Shown piece by piece: positions 20,638-31,382 of a stretch of 64,000 nucleotides of DNA. The stretch comes from Rhizophagus irregularis. Its lineage: Eukaryota > Glomeromycota > Glomeromycetes > Glomerales > Glomeraceae. The position numbers and the translations under genes are program-made. Position 1 is the first letter of the stretch. The number at the start of each line of letters is the position of its first letter. The notes under the pieces are model-generated. The model was not told the origin of the DNA. It ran no database searches and worked only from the letters and a program-made list of their open reading frames with translations. Where the stretch lies: contig NC_089436.1 in the NCBI RefSeq assembly GCF_026210795.1, positions 744,001-808,000 on the forward strand, written 5' to 3'.

Positions 20638-22183
20638 CTTGTGGATTATTAGCAGGAATGCTATATATATTTGCCAAGAACTTTTCTAAGGCTTTGGGAT
20701 CAGATGCGGGCTTCTCAGGAGTTTCTACATCTATTCCTTCTATATTGATTTCATCTGTTTCGTGGATCCATTTTTTGGTGAGAAACTTTTTGTAAAGGTC
20801 CTCCCTGGATATGCTGTAAACTCGTGGTGTTGCCTTACCTACACGTATTTTTCTGCTATTTATACCCAACTCATTTGATAGGATTCTAGAAGCGTTTATC
20901 TTTGATAGGGGTGTAATGCAATGAGTTTCGCAGTATGAAGTATATACCCTATAAAATTCTTGAACAGGTAGGTCGGTTATATGATTTTTTACTATGAGGT
21001 AAGTGTCCTTTATGAATTGAAATAGGGGTGGGAGAGTTGATATGATGTGATCCTGCTTAGATATTGTCATAGGTGGTGGATTCCCATTGAAGTCTGGGTA
21101 AGTGTCTGCAATGGCTCTCAAGTAAGCATAGAATGCCTCACTGGCGCCTGGGTATTTCATAGCATCGCTGAGTTTCTTAAAGTAGTTAAGGTCTCCCTTG
21201 CGGGATGGTGACACATCCAAGAACACTGTGCGCCTATCGTCATTCTCCACTCTGAGAGCATTTTCATTGGTGAGTACAATAGTGGATATAAAGTTTTTGT
21301 AATGTGTTGGCGTCTTGTATTTTTCATGGATTTCCATTATGTCACCTGTTACCTTATCCTTCAACGATCGATACAGATTATTCCACTGGCTTTTTTCTGT
21401 AGGCATTTCCTCGAGGAGGAGAAGAATCTTACCTTGTAATTGCCCATTGAAACTTCCAAGAATCGTTTGAGGATCGCTGGTCTTATAAACAAGTTGAGTA
21501 CCTAAGACACTACGTTGAATGAAATCTGTTATAATACTCTTACCCCAACCCTGTCCGGATTTCAGGTAGAGAATCGAATACATTTTCCTTCCAGCTGCCA
21601 CACCGGCCAACCACTTTATGATATACTCAGTAAGATTCCAATCGCCTGAACACCAGATATCCTGAATGTGGGAGAAGATAAATTTAACTGCCTGATGGGT
21701 TGTAGACTCAAAATTGGATATCAGACGCAGGATATGGAGAAATCCTGGGAAGATATTGAGATAAAGTTGGCCACCTAGTTTAAAGATACGGGATTTTTGA
21801 GGGTCACAGGTAGCTACACATACAGTACTATATTCGATCATAAACCATTTGTTGATATTGAATTCAACCTTTTGTGAAGGACCTTGTTCGGATTGTGTGT
21901 AAAAGACTTTGGTAATTGGACGGATAAGTTTACTAATATTTTTATCGGGGATGTGCTCGAGGTTTTTGATTTCTGATCGCCACATGAAGACTCCATGTGG
22001 GTTGGAGCAGGGGATAAAGTAACTGCAAAGATAACCTTTAGCTTGATTGAGATCCCTCATATTCTTTGCAGCGTTAATGAGCCGTTTAAGCTCATCAATA
22101 CTAAAAGCCTTCTTCTGTTCACCGAACTTGGGGATAACTTGAGCTTGAGTGCTAGTTTGGGCAGTCATTTTTTGTTCTATCAA
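20579..22183 (-). CDS. Superfamily 3 helicase (D5/poxvirus-primase-helicase type)
   Basis: This is a 534-residue open frame. Walker A is SGQGWGKS (209-216), the Walker B-like motif is KILLLLEEM (252-260), SF3 motif C is STIVLTNEN (300-308), and an arginine-finger-like ENDDRR is at 313-318. SF3 helicases unwind the replicating DNA of small DNA viruses, virophages and some Polintons, here presumably working with the protein-primed polymerase. The N-terminal 200 residues contain no clear primase motif. The frame ends at a one-base break near 20600 and would otherwise continue into the acidic region to 19614, giving about 855 residues. An AATTGAAG motif lies about 30 bp upstream (22212-22219). 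Confidence 0.9.
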   Translation of the reverse strand: MIEQKMTAQTSTQAQVIPKFGEQKKAFSIDELKRLINAAKNMRDLNQAKGYLCSYFIPCSNPHGVFMWRSEIKNLEHIPDKNISKLIRPITKVFYTQSEQGPSQKVEFNINKWFMIEYSTVCVATCDPQKSRIFKLGGQLYLNIFPGFLHILRLISNFESTTHQAVKFIFSHIQDIWCSGDWNLTEYIIKWLAGVAAGRKMYSILYLKSGQGWGKSIITDFIQRSVLGTQLVYKTSDPQTILGSFNGQLQGKILLLLEEMPTEKSQWNNLYRSLKDKVTGDIMEIHEKYKTPTHYKNFISTIVLTNENALRVENDDRRTVFLDVSPSRKGDLNYFKKLSDAMKYPGASEAFYAYLRAIADTYPDFNGNPPPMTISKQDHIISTLPPLFQFIKDTYLIVKNHITDLPVQEFYRVYTSYCETHCITPLSKINASRILSNELGINSRKIRVGKATPRVYSISREDLYKKFLTKKWIHETDEINIEGIDVETPEKPASDPKALEKFLANIYSIPANNPQDVQEKPAEEKPAPCQEKAY

Positions 22184-22259
22184 ATCGAGTACTAATTTAT
22201 AGTTACCTAATCTTCAATTGCCGAATATTTTTCCAAAAATCTGCACTCCTACCAATTTA

Positions 22260-22330
22260 CCCTCCTGTAGTCCTATGGTCCTGCAATTCTGCGGTCCTCC
22301 GGTCCTCCGGTCCTCTGGTTATATCTGGTT
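22260..22330. repeat. CGGTCCTC microsatellite
   Basis: In the 219-bp spacer between the helicase start and the second F-box gene, GGTCCTCC-type units are repeated three to five times, with variants such as GTCCTATGGTCCTGCAATTC. There is no evident function beyond being repeat-prone DNA downstream of the F-box 2 stop. Confidence 0.6.
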
Positions 22331-22402
22331 ATCTTCTAGGGGTAAAAAAAAACTATAAACCACGAACCTTTACGACTGCTCTAAATCTTCCCTTCCCCTT
22401 TT

Positions 22403-22762
22403 TCAAACTACATATATCTGAAATCCAAACCGCTCAAGAGCTCCTTTTACTATAGTTAGCTTTTTTCTAGTGTCCGTTAACTCTTTACAAGCCTTTTGAT
22501 ACGCCTTCCATTCAAGTTCACGGAGGATACCCTCCTCCTCCAATGATTGGCCAAGAGCATCATTTGCTTTTTCCTTCTTTTCTACTGCCCTGTCGTATGC
22601 CTCCTCGGCTTTTTTATGCCACTTCCAGAGTACTCGTTCAGCTTCGGCTTTCCAGATTGGGCTGACTTCTAAAAGACGTGGCCCGAAATTGCTACTTGGA
22701 ATGTGTTCCAGGATATGGCCTACAAGTTCGGGAATTACTGATACTGCGTGCGGGGTATACAT
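22403..22762 (-). CDS. F-box-like protein 2 of the Polinton
   Basis: This is an intact 119-residue frame. Residues 8-46 (SVIPELVGHILEHIPSSNF, then LLEVSPIWKAEAERVLWKW) match the F-box layout (P.E....I...I......LL.VS..W). They are followed by a charged, probably coiled-coil helix (residues 48-110, KKAEEAYDRAVEKKEKAND). There is no substrate-binding repeat domain. The start lies only 29 bp from the inner edge of the right terminal repeat. The motif AATTGAAC (22801-22808, minus) is inside that repeat, so the repeat itself may carry the promoter. Confidence 0.65.
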   Translation of the reverse strand: MYTPHAVSVIPELVGHILEHIPSSNFGPRLLEVSPIWKAEAERVLWKWHKKAEEAYDRAVEKKEKANDALGQSLEEEGILRELEWKAYQKACKELTDTRKKLTIVKGALERFGFQIYVV

Positions 22763-22791
22763 GTTATCTGTCCTTATAGGTTACTTATGGT

Positions 22792-23276
22792 ATACCCATT
22801 GTTCAATTACTTATTTTTTCTGACGGGGGCAAGACGGGGTTGGTCTTACTGGCTCTATAGACCTTCTAGGGGCTTACCTACTAATTTACCTGGTTTGCTG
22901 TCTCACTGCTTCCAATAGATTATTAGACGGAATCCTGACTTGTTCCAGATGTTCTGGATGTGGCGGATCTGGGGGGGTAAAAATAAAACTTTTTCTGGGG
23001 GGATGTCCTCTCATATTTTTTCTGAAACATCTGCCACATCTGCCACATCTGGGACAACCCTCTTATTATATCCGTTATTCCTTCCTTTTCTATTGTTTTC
23101 TAGTTATTTGGTATATATATTTGTTCCATATGTTGTCCCAGATTGTGGCGGATATATGGGGATTCCTGATCCCCGTAGGGGCGATATAGGTGGAGCGATA
23201 GCGAGATATAGGTACTGCGAGGACGTGAGTCTGAGGTGGGTGGAGCGGTAGCGAGACACACATCCAGACCGACGAC
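22792..23276. repeat. Right terminal inverted repeat of the Polinton
   Basis: About 485 bp, the reverse complement of 8925-9407. The two differ by a few substitutions and single-base indels. The outer end CCAGACCGACGAC is followed directly by the target duplication AGTGC. High identity between the two repeats suggests recent insertion or gene conversion. Confidence 0.95.
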
Positions 23277-23281
23277 AGTGC

Positions 23282-24429
23282 ACCATTAAAATACTGTATA
23301 CTTCTGATTTTACTATCAATTTTATTTACCAGAAAGATTATTTATTTGGTGGATTATTTGTTTTTAATTGTTATTTTTAATGAATATTAGTGTTTTATCG
23401 ATACCTTACCAATATCATATTGATATCGGAAAAAATTTTATAGTTTCTGCAAGTTGCCTTCTCTTTGTCACTAACGTCCGTGAATGCATCTAATTCAAAT
23501 TGTGAAATTTCAAAATCTTCAACAGTTCGAAATGATGGTAATTCCGTCATTAAATGTTTTTATTAAATACGTATAATTTTGAGGAAGTATTTGTTTTAGA
23601 AATTCGGGTAAAGACGTAAAGTATCCCAAGAAATGATCTATAAATGAATTTTTTTATTAATATCATTTTTTAATAATAATTCAATATCATCTAACAAATT
23701 AAAGCTTCACGATAAATTTAACAATTAAAAATTTAAAATTTAATAATTAAAGTTTTACAACAGATAATTAATAAAAATTTAACAAATTAATATTCTACAA
23801 TAATATTTAAAAATAAAGATGATAAAAACATATCATTATTTAAAAAAAAAATAACAGAAATGAATTTTTAACAAAAATAAATGCAACGCTATAGACAAAT
23901 CAATGATATTTTAACAAATTATTAACAAAATAAAGATACATGATAAAAACATGCTACAGTACATAATATAATAAATACAGATAGTAACGAGAAGAATGCA
24001 TAATTAACTAGCTCTTCCATAATGATTATTTGCGTAACTTTCTAAAAATTTTTAAAAATAATGAATAAAATACTTTGATTTTAATATAAAAACATATATA
24101 TTAATTACAAACGTTAAGAGAAACTATATAAAAAATAAAAATGATAAAGAGGTTGTTCTACTTGAGAAAAGAGCGCATGAGAAAAAAAAATTAACAAAAA
24201 AAAGGAGAAAAAAAAGGAGTACAAGAAAACGTGGGACTTGAAAATTACATTAATATCCCCGTTCTGAATTTTCCATTGCGATATTTTATTATCGATCATA
24301 TTGTACCTAGTTTACATAACTTTCTTATTGACATTATAATAACCAAAATTTATTTATTTTCATGTATAAAGTTATTTCAAAATACTAGTTACATGTAACA
24401 ATTCTCATATTTACGTATAACGAAGAAGT
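23282..24429. other. AT-rich spacer without a recognised gene
   Basis: Very AT-rich sequence with A-runs. The 61-residue phenylalanine-rich frame at 24114-24299 is a low-complexity translation and is not supported as a gene. Confidence 0.5.
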
Positions 24430-25712
24430 TCAATAATGTAATAGACATCTGGGTATTTATAATTTCCATATTGAACAACATTATCGGCAGTTATGATTTC
24501 AGTAGGTGGAAAGTCAAGGAAAGGGTTTTCATCTTTGAAGTATTTATAGCACCACAAACACTATGATGTATTACAGTTTTGACTACCTTCTTCATTTCTT
24601 TCTTATCCAACTGGAAGACAATCAGGTTGAGTAACATAATTACCCACCATTGCAATTGAGTGCAAGCATCTTCAACTGGTGGCTCTAATACTTCCCAGTC
24701 CGATAGAAGGTTGGAAAGTAAACTCTCACTTAGGTTTAAAACTTTCATTCTGTAATAATTTCAGTTAATTTCAGATCACATGTATCAATGATACGCCACC
24801 AAACAGCCCAATAATAGAAAGATTTCATAATCATATATTTTGCGTTTCTGCTACTTGAGACAGTGATTTGAAGTCAGTTGTGTCAGTTGTGATGGTGAGA
24901 TCTTCGCGATGTTGATGAATTCGTTTAAGCCAATCAGAAATTGATTGTTCAAATTCCCAGCTTTTCTCAAGATTATGTTCTTTCTATCAGTGCATTCAAC
25001 AAAAAGGCAAAGAAGGCAAATTAATTACACAGCACAATACAAAAAAAAAACGCAAAAAAATAGAATAAAATATATGACTTACGACTTGTTCATTATCAAT
25101 GATATTGCACATATTTTCAACATTTTCAGTAGCGTCTGACATCGATTCCTATAGAATCTGGCTTATCAATTTTGGTAGATTTTCTCTTTTTTGATTTTTT
25201 TGATTCAATGTTTAAAGTTCCGTTGCTTCCACCATAGATATTGTTACCCAAAAATTGAATCAAAGGTCCATTAACCGTTTTGTTTACCGTTTTTCTTCCT
25301 CAAAAAAATTAATATTTTGGTTAATTAATAACGATCTTGACTAATCAATACCTTCATAATTCTCTACTTTTCCACTGGGTTGTCCGCAGACTTAACATCA
25401 AAGTAACTGTAGTTATTGACGCATCAGTGGTACCAGTGCTTAGTGGTGGTTATCCGTAGATTTGAGCATAGCTAAAACCGCAGTTTGCTGTGCCACACAC
25501 ACTAGTTTTGTGATTTCTATAGAACTCAATCACCGCCACTAAATAACTCACTGAAGTCATCATACTAGAATCATACTTGCCTTTCTATACCTATCTAACA
25601 GAAAACGTGCTTTATCGTATGAATCGTTGTTCAGGTCAAAAATGTTCTCAAAGAGATATAAGGTATTTTTCAATTTTTGTTTTAAAGTTTCTTCCTGTTT
25701 TTTTTTTGACAT
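24430..25712 (-). pseudogene. Copy B of the repeated host gene family
   Basis: Reading from 25712 on the minus strand, exon 1 starts MSKKKQEETLKQKLKNTLYL and continues FDLNNDSYDKARFLLDRYRK. Later exons encode a GPLIQFLGNNIYGG segment with a lysine-rich stretch (ESKKSKKRKSTK), and the distal part (24430-24748) encodes the VLEPPVE region also seen in copy A. Intron-like ACTTAC/CTAC junctions occur. Stops and frame changes are frequent. The 5' part (25235-25700) is repeated in opposite orientation at 32790-33127. Function unknown. The basic stretch suggests a nuclear protein. Confidence 0.5.
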
Positions 25713-25750
25713 CAAATATAACTCTACTCTGTATCTAAGTAAGTAACATA

Positions 25751-28700
25751 TACCGTATAATGGGGGCTACAGTACCCCGGGTATGATACAGATTTCAGAG
25801 GTTTTGACCTTATACCCCCACCATTGTGTGAGTTTTTATTATTAGTAGATATGTATAAAACTTATATAATAATTGGGTATTTATCATAACAATCATCGGT
25901 CATGTCACGGATCGGCATAGGGAACTGATTTCTATTAGAGGATCGACATGATTGCTGATCACTTTTTTAAAAACCGTTTTTTACTAAAATAAAAAAAATT
26001 TACATAATAATATGTACTGAAATTTTACATGTAGTTTTGTATCATGTCGGAGCTATTATGTATTAATTTTTGTCAGAATTGGATGATTATTGAGCTACTT
26101 TTACTATAAAAAACTTCTAAGTGAACGAAAAAATGCAAATTTTGATGTATATGCAAACATGAAAAAATCTTGTATTACCGTAGTTTGTAACACTAAGATA
26201 TTTGAAACTTCGAGATGGAAAAAATATATTTTTGTCTTCATATGGTTAAAAAAAACTGTCTATAACTTGCATCTCAGCTTTACTTTTACCCTATTTTTGC
26301 GGTTTTTTAAAAAATACTTAATTACAAATGTTAGAACACAATGATAGGTTTTCTTTAAACTCACTTTTTGAAAACTTTACAGAGGAATCAGAAGAGTTGG
26401 AGGACGACATAAGCAGTGATAATGAAGGGAGTGACTGTGAGTTTTTTGGTTCTTTTGCTGATTTTGACGAATGTAATATTAGATTTTTACATAGAATATC
26501 TGAAAATATTGATGTAACTAGTAGTTCTGACTCCGATATTTATGAAGATGAAATAAATGAAGACCTTGAATGTGAAAATGAGTGTAATAACGAACGATCT
26601 CCATGTAACAATAATAATGAATATCACGAAATTATAGCAGATTTAGAGTTAAAAGATTTGACGGCGTGTGTGGTAATTGATTTTATTAATGGTAAGTTTC
26701 AACGGTGTGGGCGAAAATGAAGGAAAGATAAGGCAATTGCGTAACCTTTTTGGCACATGGCAAATAGATCGTGACGCTGTTAAAGAAGTAAATGGTATTT
26801 TACCAAGATTGGGAGTTTGTGATTCACATTTTCAATTTGACAATAAATACCTGCATAAACCACGAGAAAAAAAATTTAAAGACTTTGAATCAGGAATAAT
26901 ACAATGGTGTAGATGTATGTCTTGTGATAAATTTGTGAATTTTTTTTCACGGGGTATGGGATGTGCTCAACATTCTTGGTATATAAATAAACATAATATT
27001 CAAGTATCATGTATTGGACAATATGGCTGTGAAGCGTTAAAAGAATGTGATCCTTTATGTGTTCAAGCATTTGATAATATTAAAAGATCAAGATCTATTT
27101 GCTGTTCATGTTACGAAAAACTTGGGGGTCATATTTATCAACGTCCAGGAAGAGGAAAAAAAGGAAGTACATGTGTCAATAAACAATTACATTTAGAAGA
27201 TATTAGTAAAGGGCTCGAATTTTTGGGTAATTGGTTGATTGACATTTCACGAACTCAAGATGAAGAATTAAAAAAACAAATATTGGTAGCGTTAGTTAAT
27301 ACTCTTATTCCTTTTGCGCCCCATTCATATTATAATAAAGAAACTAATAATCCTATTCCTATTTCTACAAGTAAAATTACTCAACCACCTAGTTTATTTC
27401 TGATTAAAGTGCTTTTTATTAAATTTTTTAAAAAAATAAATGACAACCCAAAAATAAACATTGACAATTTTAAGGAACTTGGAAGTATAATTGGAAATAA
27501 ATTGTGGAATTCACGATCAGATGTTATTGCAAATAAATCTTCCTTAGAATCACCACAAACTATCCAAGAATATTATAATGCATTTCCGAATTTTATAACT
27601 ACATTTTTTTGGGGAATAATTTATAAGTTGCAAGAAAAAAAAATAGAAATAAGTAATCGTCAGCAAAAAAAACGTAACAAGCCTCTTCAAACTGTTAATC
27701 ACAAAAAATTAACCAAAGTAGTGACATTTATTACCTCAATATTAATAGGATTTGCTTTTCCTTCTTTAAAAATTTGGTTACCTCGAGTTTTAGCAAGTTT
27801 GGTTCGTAGACCACGATTATTAAGTTCACTCCGCCAACTATTAACAATGTGTCATGTAACATCTCACACAGATAGATATGAAAGAAAGCTTGCTAATGTT
27901 CGAATGAAAAATGCTAATCCAACACAACGCCTAATTAAAAAAAATAATATTTGGAATTTAGCAATCATCGATAACATTGATTTCAAAGAAAAAAGTTTTA
28001 AGTTTGGAAATATTTACGATGTTACTCGAGAAAGTTCTCATGCAATATTAAGAATGGCCTTTCAAATACAGCTACCAATAGATATAATAAGGACTGGACC
28101 TGAAGAAATGGTTGAATTAACTGCAGATACACCGTTATTTGGTATGAACTCTAGGATAGATCAATTATTAATGACTTTTCAAGAAGTATTCAAAGAATTA
28201 TTAGATTTTAAAAATATCAATGGCGAATTATCTTACAGAAAAGATTTTGATGCTAAAAGCGTTAAAGATATTTTACTTTCCAAATTAGATTATGGATGTT
28301 TAGAACCATCACCTAATGTCGTTATCCTTGAACCCAGAAATAACCCCAATTCAGATGAAGAGATTTTAAATGCCGCTGAGATGTATAAAAAAGAATTTGA
28401 TTTAAAAGATTATGAATTTCTTGATATTGTTGCTGATGAAGCAATATATCGTAGATTAATTAAATGTAAAAAAAAATGGACAAAATTAAGGCACTCACCT
28501 AGGTCGGTGGCGCACGTCTAAGGACTTTTGCTCAGTACTTTTAGTTCTATTTTCAAGTTATGGATTATTAAGTTTAGCTTCACGTCTTGGTGTGCGATTT
28601 TTAGATAAACTTGAAATTGTTGTGGACTATCGTTCAACAGCTAGAGTATTAGATCTCTTGTGGGTTGCTGTAGGAATCGCTATTAATATTTATATTAATT

Positions 28701-30408
28701 TAAAAAAAATAAATTTTTCTGAAATTTTAGATGGTAAAAATGATACTCACATTTGTCTTAAAGTTTGGTACCTTTATTATAGATGGGCGGGTATTTGGAA
28801 AGCTCATAAAATGGGAATGCGTATAGGAAATTTCAGTATTCAAAAAGATTCTTTAGCTGCAGCCGCGCCTCTTTTTGCTAGTGCTGCTAAATCCAATTAT
28901 ACAACTGCAATTGCCCATTATCTTTCAACACTAGCTGCTTTTCCACAATTAGAAGAAAAGTTACGTTGTGTTCGGTTCTTTTAAAATTCCACGTGAACAA
29001 CATGAAGAAAACCATATCTGTTTAGGTTTTGATGAGGCGTTAGAGACGTTTGGAGTGAAATATGTTAAACAAAATGTCACCGGAAATACAATTGATGAAA
29101 AATGTCTTAAAGATCAAATAAAAGCAGTTCAGGATGAAAGGGCCAGGATAGATTTGCTAATATATGAATATTTAGATAATAAATCAATATTACCGGCTGA
29201 ACGAACTAGTAAATCACGAATGGCACCATTGTGGGATCTTGTAGGCGATCTAGTAGATATTTTTGGGATGTCAGATCCTTTGTCTCACGATCTATTTCAA
29301 GAATATCAACCAACTGAACTGCACCATCAAGGAGTTGAACGTCTAATTTCATACTATCAGAAAGGATTAGCGCGAATCAAAACAGTTTATCGACAAGAAG
29401 TTCTAGAAATAGAATGCAGAAACACACATGGTAGAAGAGCAATAGAAGTTGTTAGAACTAGATTGAAAGATTTTATCCAGCAAAAGAAAAATCGTCGGAC
29501 TAAAGTTAAATTATCTCAAGGTACATCACGAACAGGTGGATCTCGTAATGCAGATAATTTAGAATTGTCACACTTACCTAATGACCAAATCAGTTTACTA
29601 AAGAAAAAACGTAAACAAACAACCCCGGAAGAAGAAAAAATACTTGAGGCGTTATTAGTTTATGAAGATGAGTTACCAGACTCAGCTATTAATGAGGTTC
29701 TTGATAAACTTTCAAGTGATTGGAATAAAAGCTAAAGTTAAAGCAGCGTGGAGATACCGTAAATCTAAAATTCAAATTATAAATAATAACAATAATAAAT
29801 AATGTAAGTTTTTTGTTAAATTAACGTTATTTTACAAAATGAACAAATAAATACAATAAAATTTTAAAATTATAATCTAAACAATATTAATTACTGATTA
29901 ATTGGGTGCAAAAAACTATAAATTATAAAATTTCGGCAAAATTTATTAATCTAACCACCTTTTGTCGGATATGTTTTTCGATCGTACATAAAAAGTTACG
30001 TATAATTGGTAATTTAAGATCACGTTACGTTTTCATATAAACTTGCATCTCTGGGTTAAGTCCAAAAAAATAGAAAAGGTTGTTCAAATAGGAAATTTTT
30101 GTACAAATGTTTTTTTGCAAAGAAAATTATTGGAATATGTAGATTAAACCTTTAGTAAATAAAAGTAATTAAAATGTGAAGTTCGTTAACTTGAAAAAAA
30201 AGTTTTGTATTAGAACGGAATTTCACGTGATTTAACATTACACCAATTTCATATTAATGATCGGCAGTTCCTGTGACATGACCGATGATTGATAAGTAAT
30301 ACCTAGGTATTTATTAAATTATTTTAAATAATAAAATCGGTAGAAAATAGGAGTTCTTTTTTGTAGGGTACTGTGCATAGGGGGTACTGTGGCCTGCAAA
30401 ATACGGTA
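25751..30408. mobile_element. 4.66-kb DNA transposon with TACCGTAT...AGTACCCC ends
   Basis: The left end TACCGTATAATGGGGGCTAC continues AGTACCCCGGG. The right end, reverse-complemented, reads TACCGTATTTTGCAGGCCAC and continues AGTACCCCC. Subterminal inverted copies of ATCATCGGTCATGTCAC lie at about 25890 and 30275. The element may be CCGTAT..ATACGG with a TA target duplication. One large broken gene (26328-29735) fills the interior. The MITE at 56412-56685 has the same ends, so this family is or was active in the genome. Confidence 0.8.
26328..29735 (+). pseudogene. Large transposase-like gene (tentatively DUF6589-type), broken by frameshifts
   Basis: Four frames (26328-26720, 26677-28521, 28592-28984, 28968-29735) form one protein of about 1120 residues. 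The N-terminus is acidic (ESEELEDDISSDNEGSDC). A cysteine-rich block follows (CRCMSCDKF, CCSCYEKLGG). The core has WNLAIIDNIDFKEKSFKFGN, then FLDIVADEAIYRRLIKC, a GRWRTSKDFCSVLLVLFSSYG segment (28502 onwards) and a C-terminal FGMSDPLSHDLFQEY region. I associate this layout with fungal DUF6589-like transposon proteins, from memory and not from a search. The frame changes lie near 26700, 28497 and 28970. Conserved D/E residues of a DDE core are plausible but not assigned. Confidence 0.65.
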
Positions 30409-30472
30409 ATTGCTAAAACAAACTTTGAAAATTTCAAAGGAACGTAAATACTAATATTTATTGTTTATAATA

Positions 30473-31380
30473 CAGAGGACGATCAAAATTATCCGGCCAG
30501 TTTATTTTGCTAAAATTTTGTAGATCATGATGTGTTAATGTAATATAAATAAATATAATTTTGTATTTATAATCACAATAAACAAATTCCCATGCTTCAT
30601 ATTTTTCAAAAATATGATATCACCTATTGTATAAATTTTATAAATTTTACAATTTTGTGTAAACAAACTTAAAAATCTTAAAAATATCATAATTCCGCCA
30701 ATATTGGTCTGATAGACCTGTGCTTACCACCATTCGAATCGTCTCAATGAGATGGATCAAAAGAGCTATAAATCGTAAAATTTCAATCACAGGATCAGAA
30801 AATAATGTAGGTGACATTTAGGCTTTTAGAGCGTAATCATGTGATGAATATCGATCCTAAAAATATTAAATTATTACCATTCAAATCCTCCCAGTGAGAC
30901 GAATCTGATAAACCCAAAATTACAATATTTCAATCACTGGATCTCGAAATATCCTTAACATACAATTTTAAATTTTAAAATTCACGAATTTCGCAAACTC
31001 GAAAAATTTCATAATTTACATAGTATTACACTTGAATAATACCTGTAATTAATATGCAATATTATGGTATAATACTTTTTCAACATTATGCTTGCATACC
31101 TTATTAAATTTTCTGACAAAACTACTTGAAAAGTACTATGTTAAAGATGCATTAAAAGGTATTACTCCAGAATATTATAAAAAATTTATCAATGCCATAA
31201 CTAATTGAATTGGGAAGTTATTTTTGCAAATGGAGATAGAATTTATTATTAAATTTTTATCTAAATTAGTAAACAAAGACATAATGAATTTGTTTAACTT
31301 TAAATTTTATTATTGCTATATTATATATATATAAGTTTTTCCAACTTGAAAAGTGGCCGGATAATTCTGATCGCCCTCTG
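30473..31380. mobile_element. 908-bp non-autonomous Tc1/mariner-like element
   Basis: The left end CAGAGGACGATCAAAATTAT continues CCGGCCA. The right end is its near-perfect reverse complement (TGGCCGGATAATTCTGATCG, CCCTCTG). A TA dinucleotide flanks each end (30471-30472, 31381-31382), as in Tc1/mariner elements. The interior is AT-rich, has no long open frame and contains the same ACCATTCGAATCGTCTC hairpin-type motif found in the 3348-4076 element. Confidence 0.8.
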
Positions 31381-31382
31381 TA

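Larger units (their letters stand above)
16330..22808 (-). promoter_or_regulatory. Shared upstream motif AATTGAAG of Polinton minus-strand genes
   Basis: Reading the minus strand, an (A)AATTGAA(G/C) motif occurs 29-47 bp upstream of five start codons: 16330-16338 (193-aa gene), 17001-17009 (F-box 1), 17578-17586 (147-aa gene, AATTTGAAG), 22212-22219 (helicase) and 22801-22808 (F-box 2). It is followed by T/A-rich sequence with GGTA or TATA. A weaker CAACTGAAC lies about 21 bp before the polymerase start. It may be a common promoter element. Single-gene sites would be meaningless, so the evidence is the repetition. Confidence 0.5.
8925..23276. mobile_element. Maverick/Polinton-class self-synthesising DNA transposon
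   Basis: The boundaries are given by long terminal inverted repeats, with ends GTCGTCGGTCTGG...CCAGACCGACGAC, and a 5-bp target duplication AGTGC at 8920-8924 and 23277-23281. The gene set is diagnostic of the class: rve integrase with chromodomain, B-family polymerase of the protein-primed type, FtsK/HerA packaging ATPase and SF3 helicase. Polintons are usually 15-20 kb and encode double-jelly-roll capsid and penton proteins and an adenain-like protease. None of those three is recognisable here, and a Gag-aspartic-protease gene is present instead. Two F-box genes are further unusual cargo. Most long genes carry one or more small indels, whereas the ATPase, both F-box genes and the 193-residue unknown are open. 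Confidence 0.93.

Noticed and set aside
26690-26730. An intron at GGTAAGTTT in the transposase-like gene
   Set aside because: Only about 25-30 bases separate it from the next frame, shorter than the 75-85-bp introns seen here. A one-base break after GTGTGGGCGA explains the frame change better.
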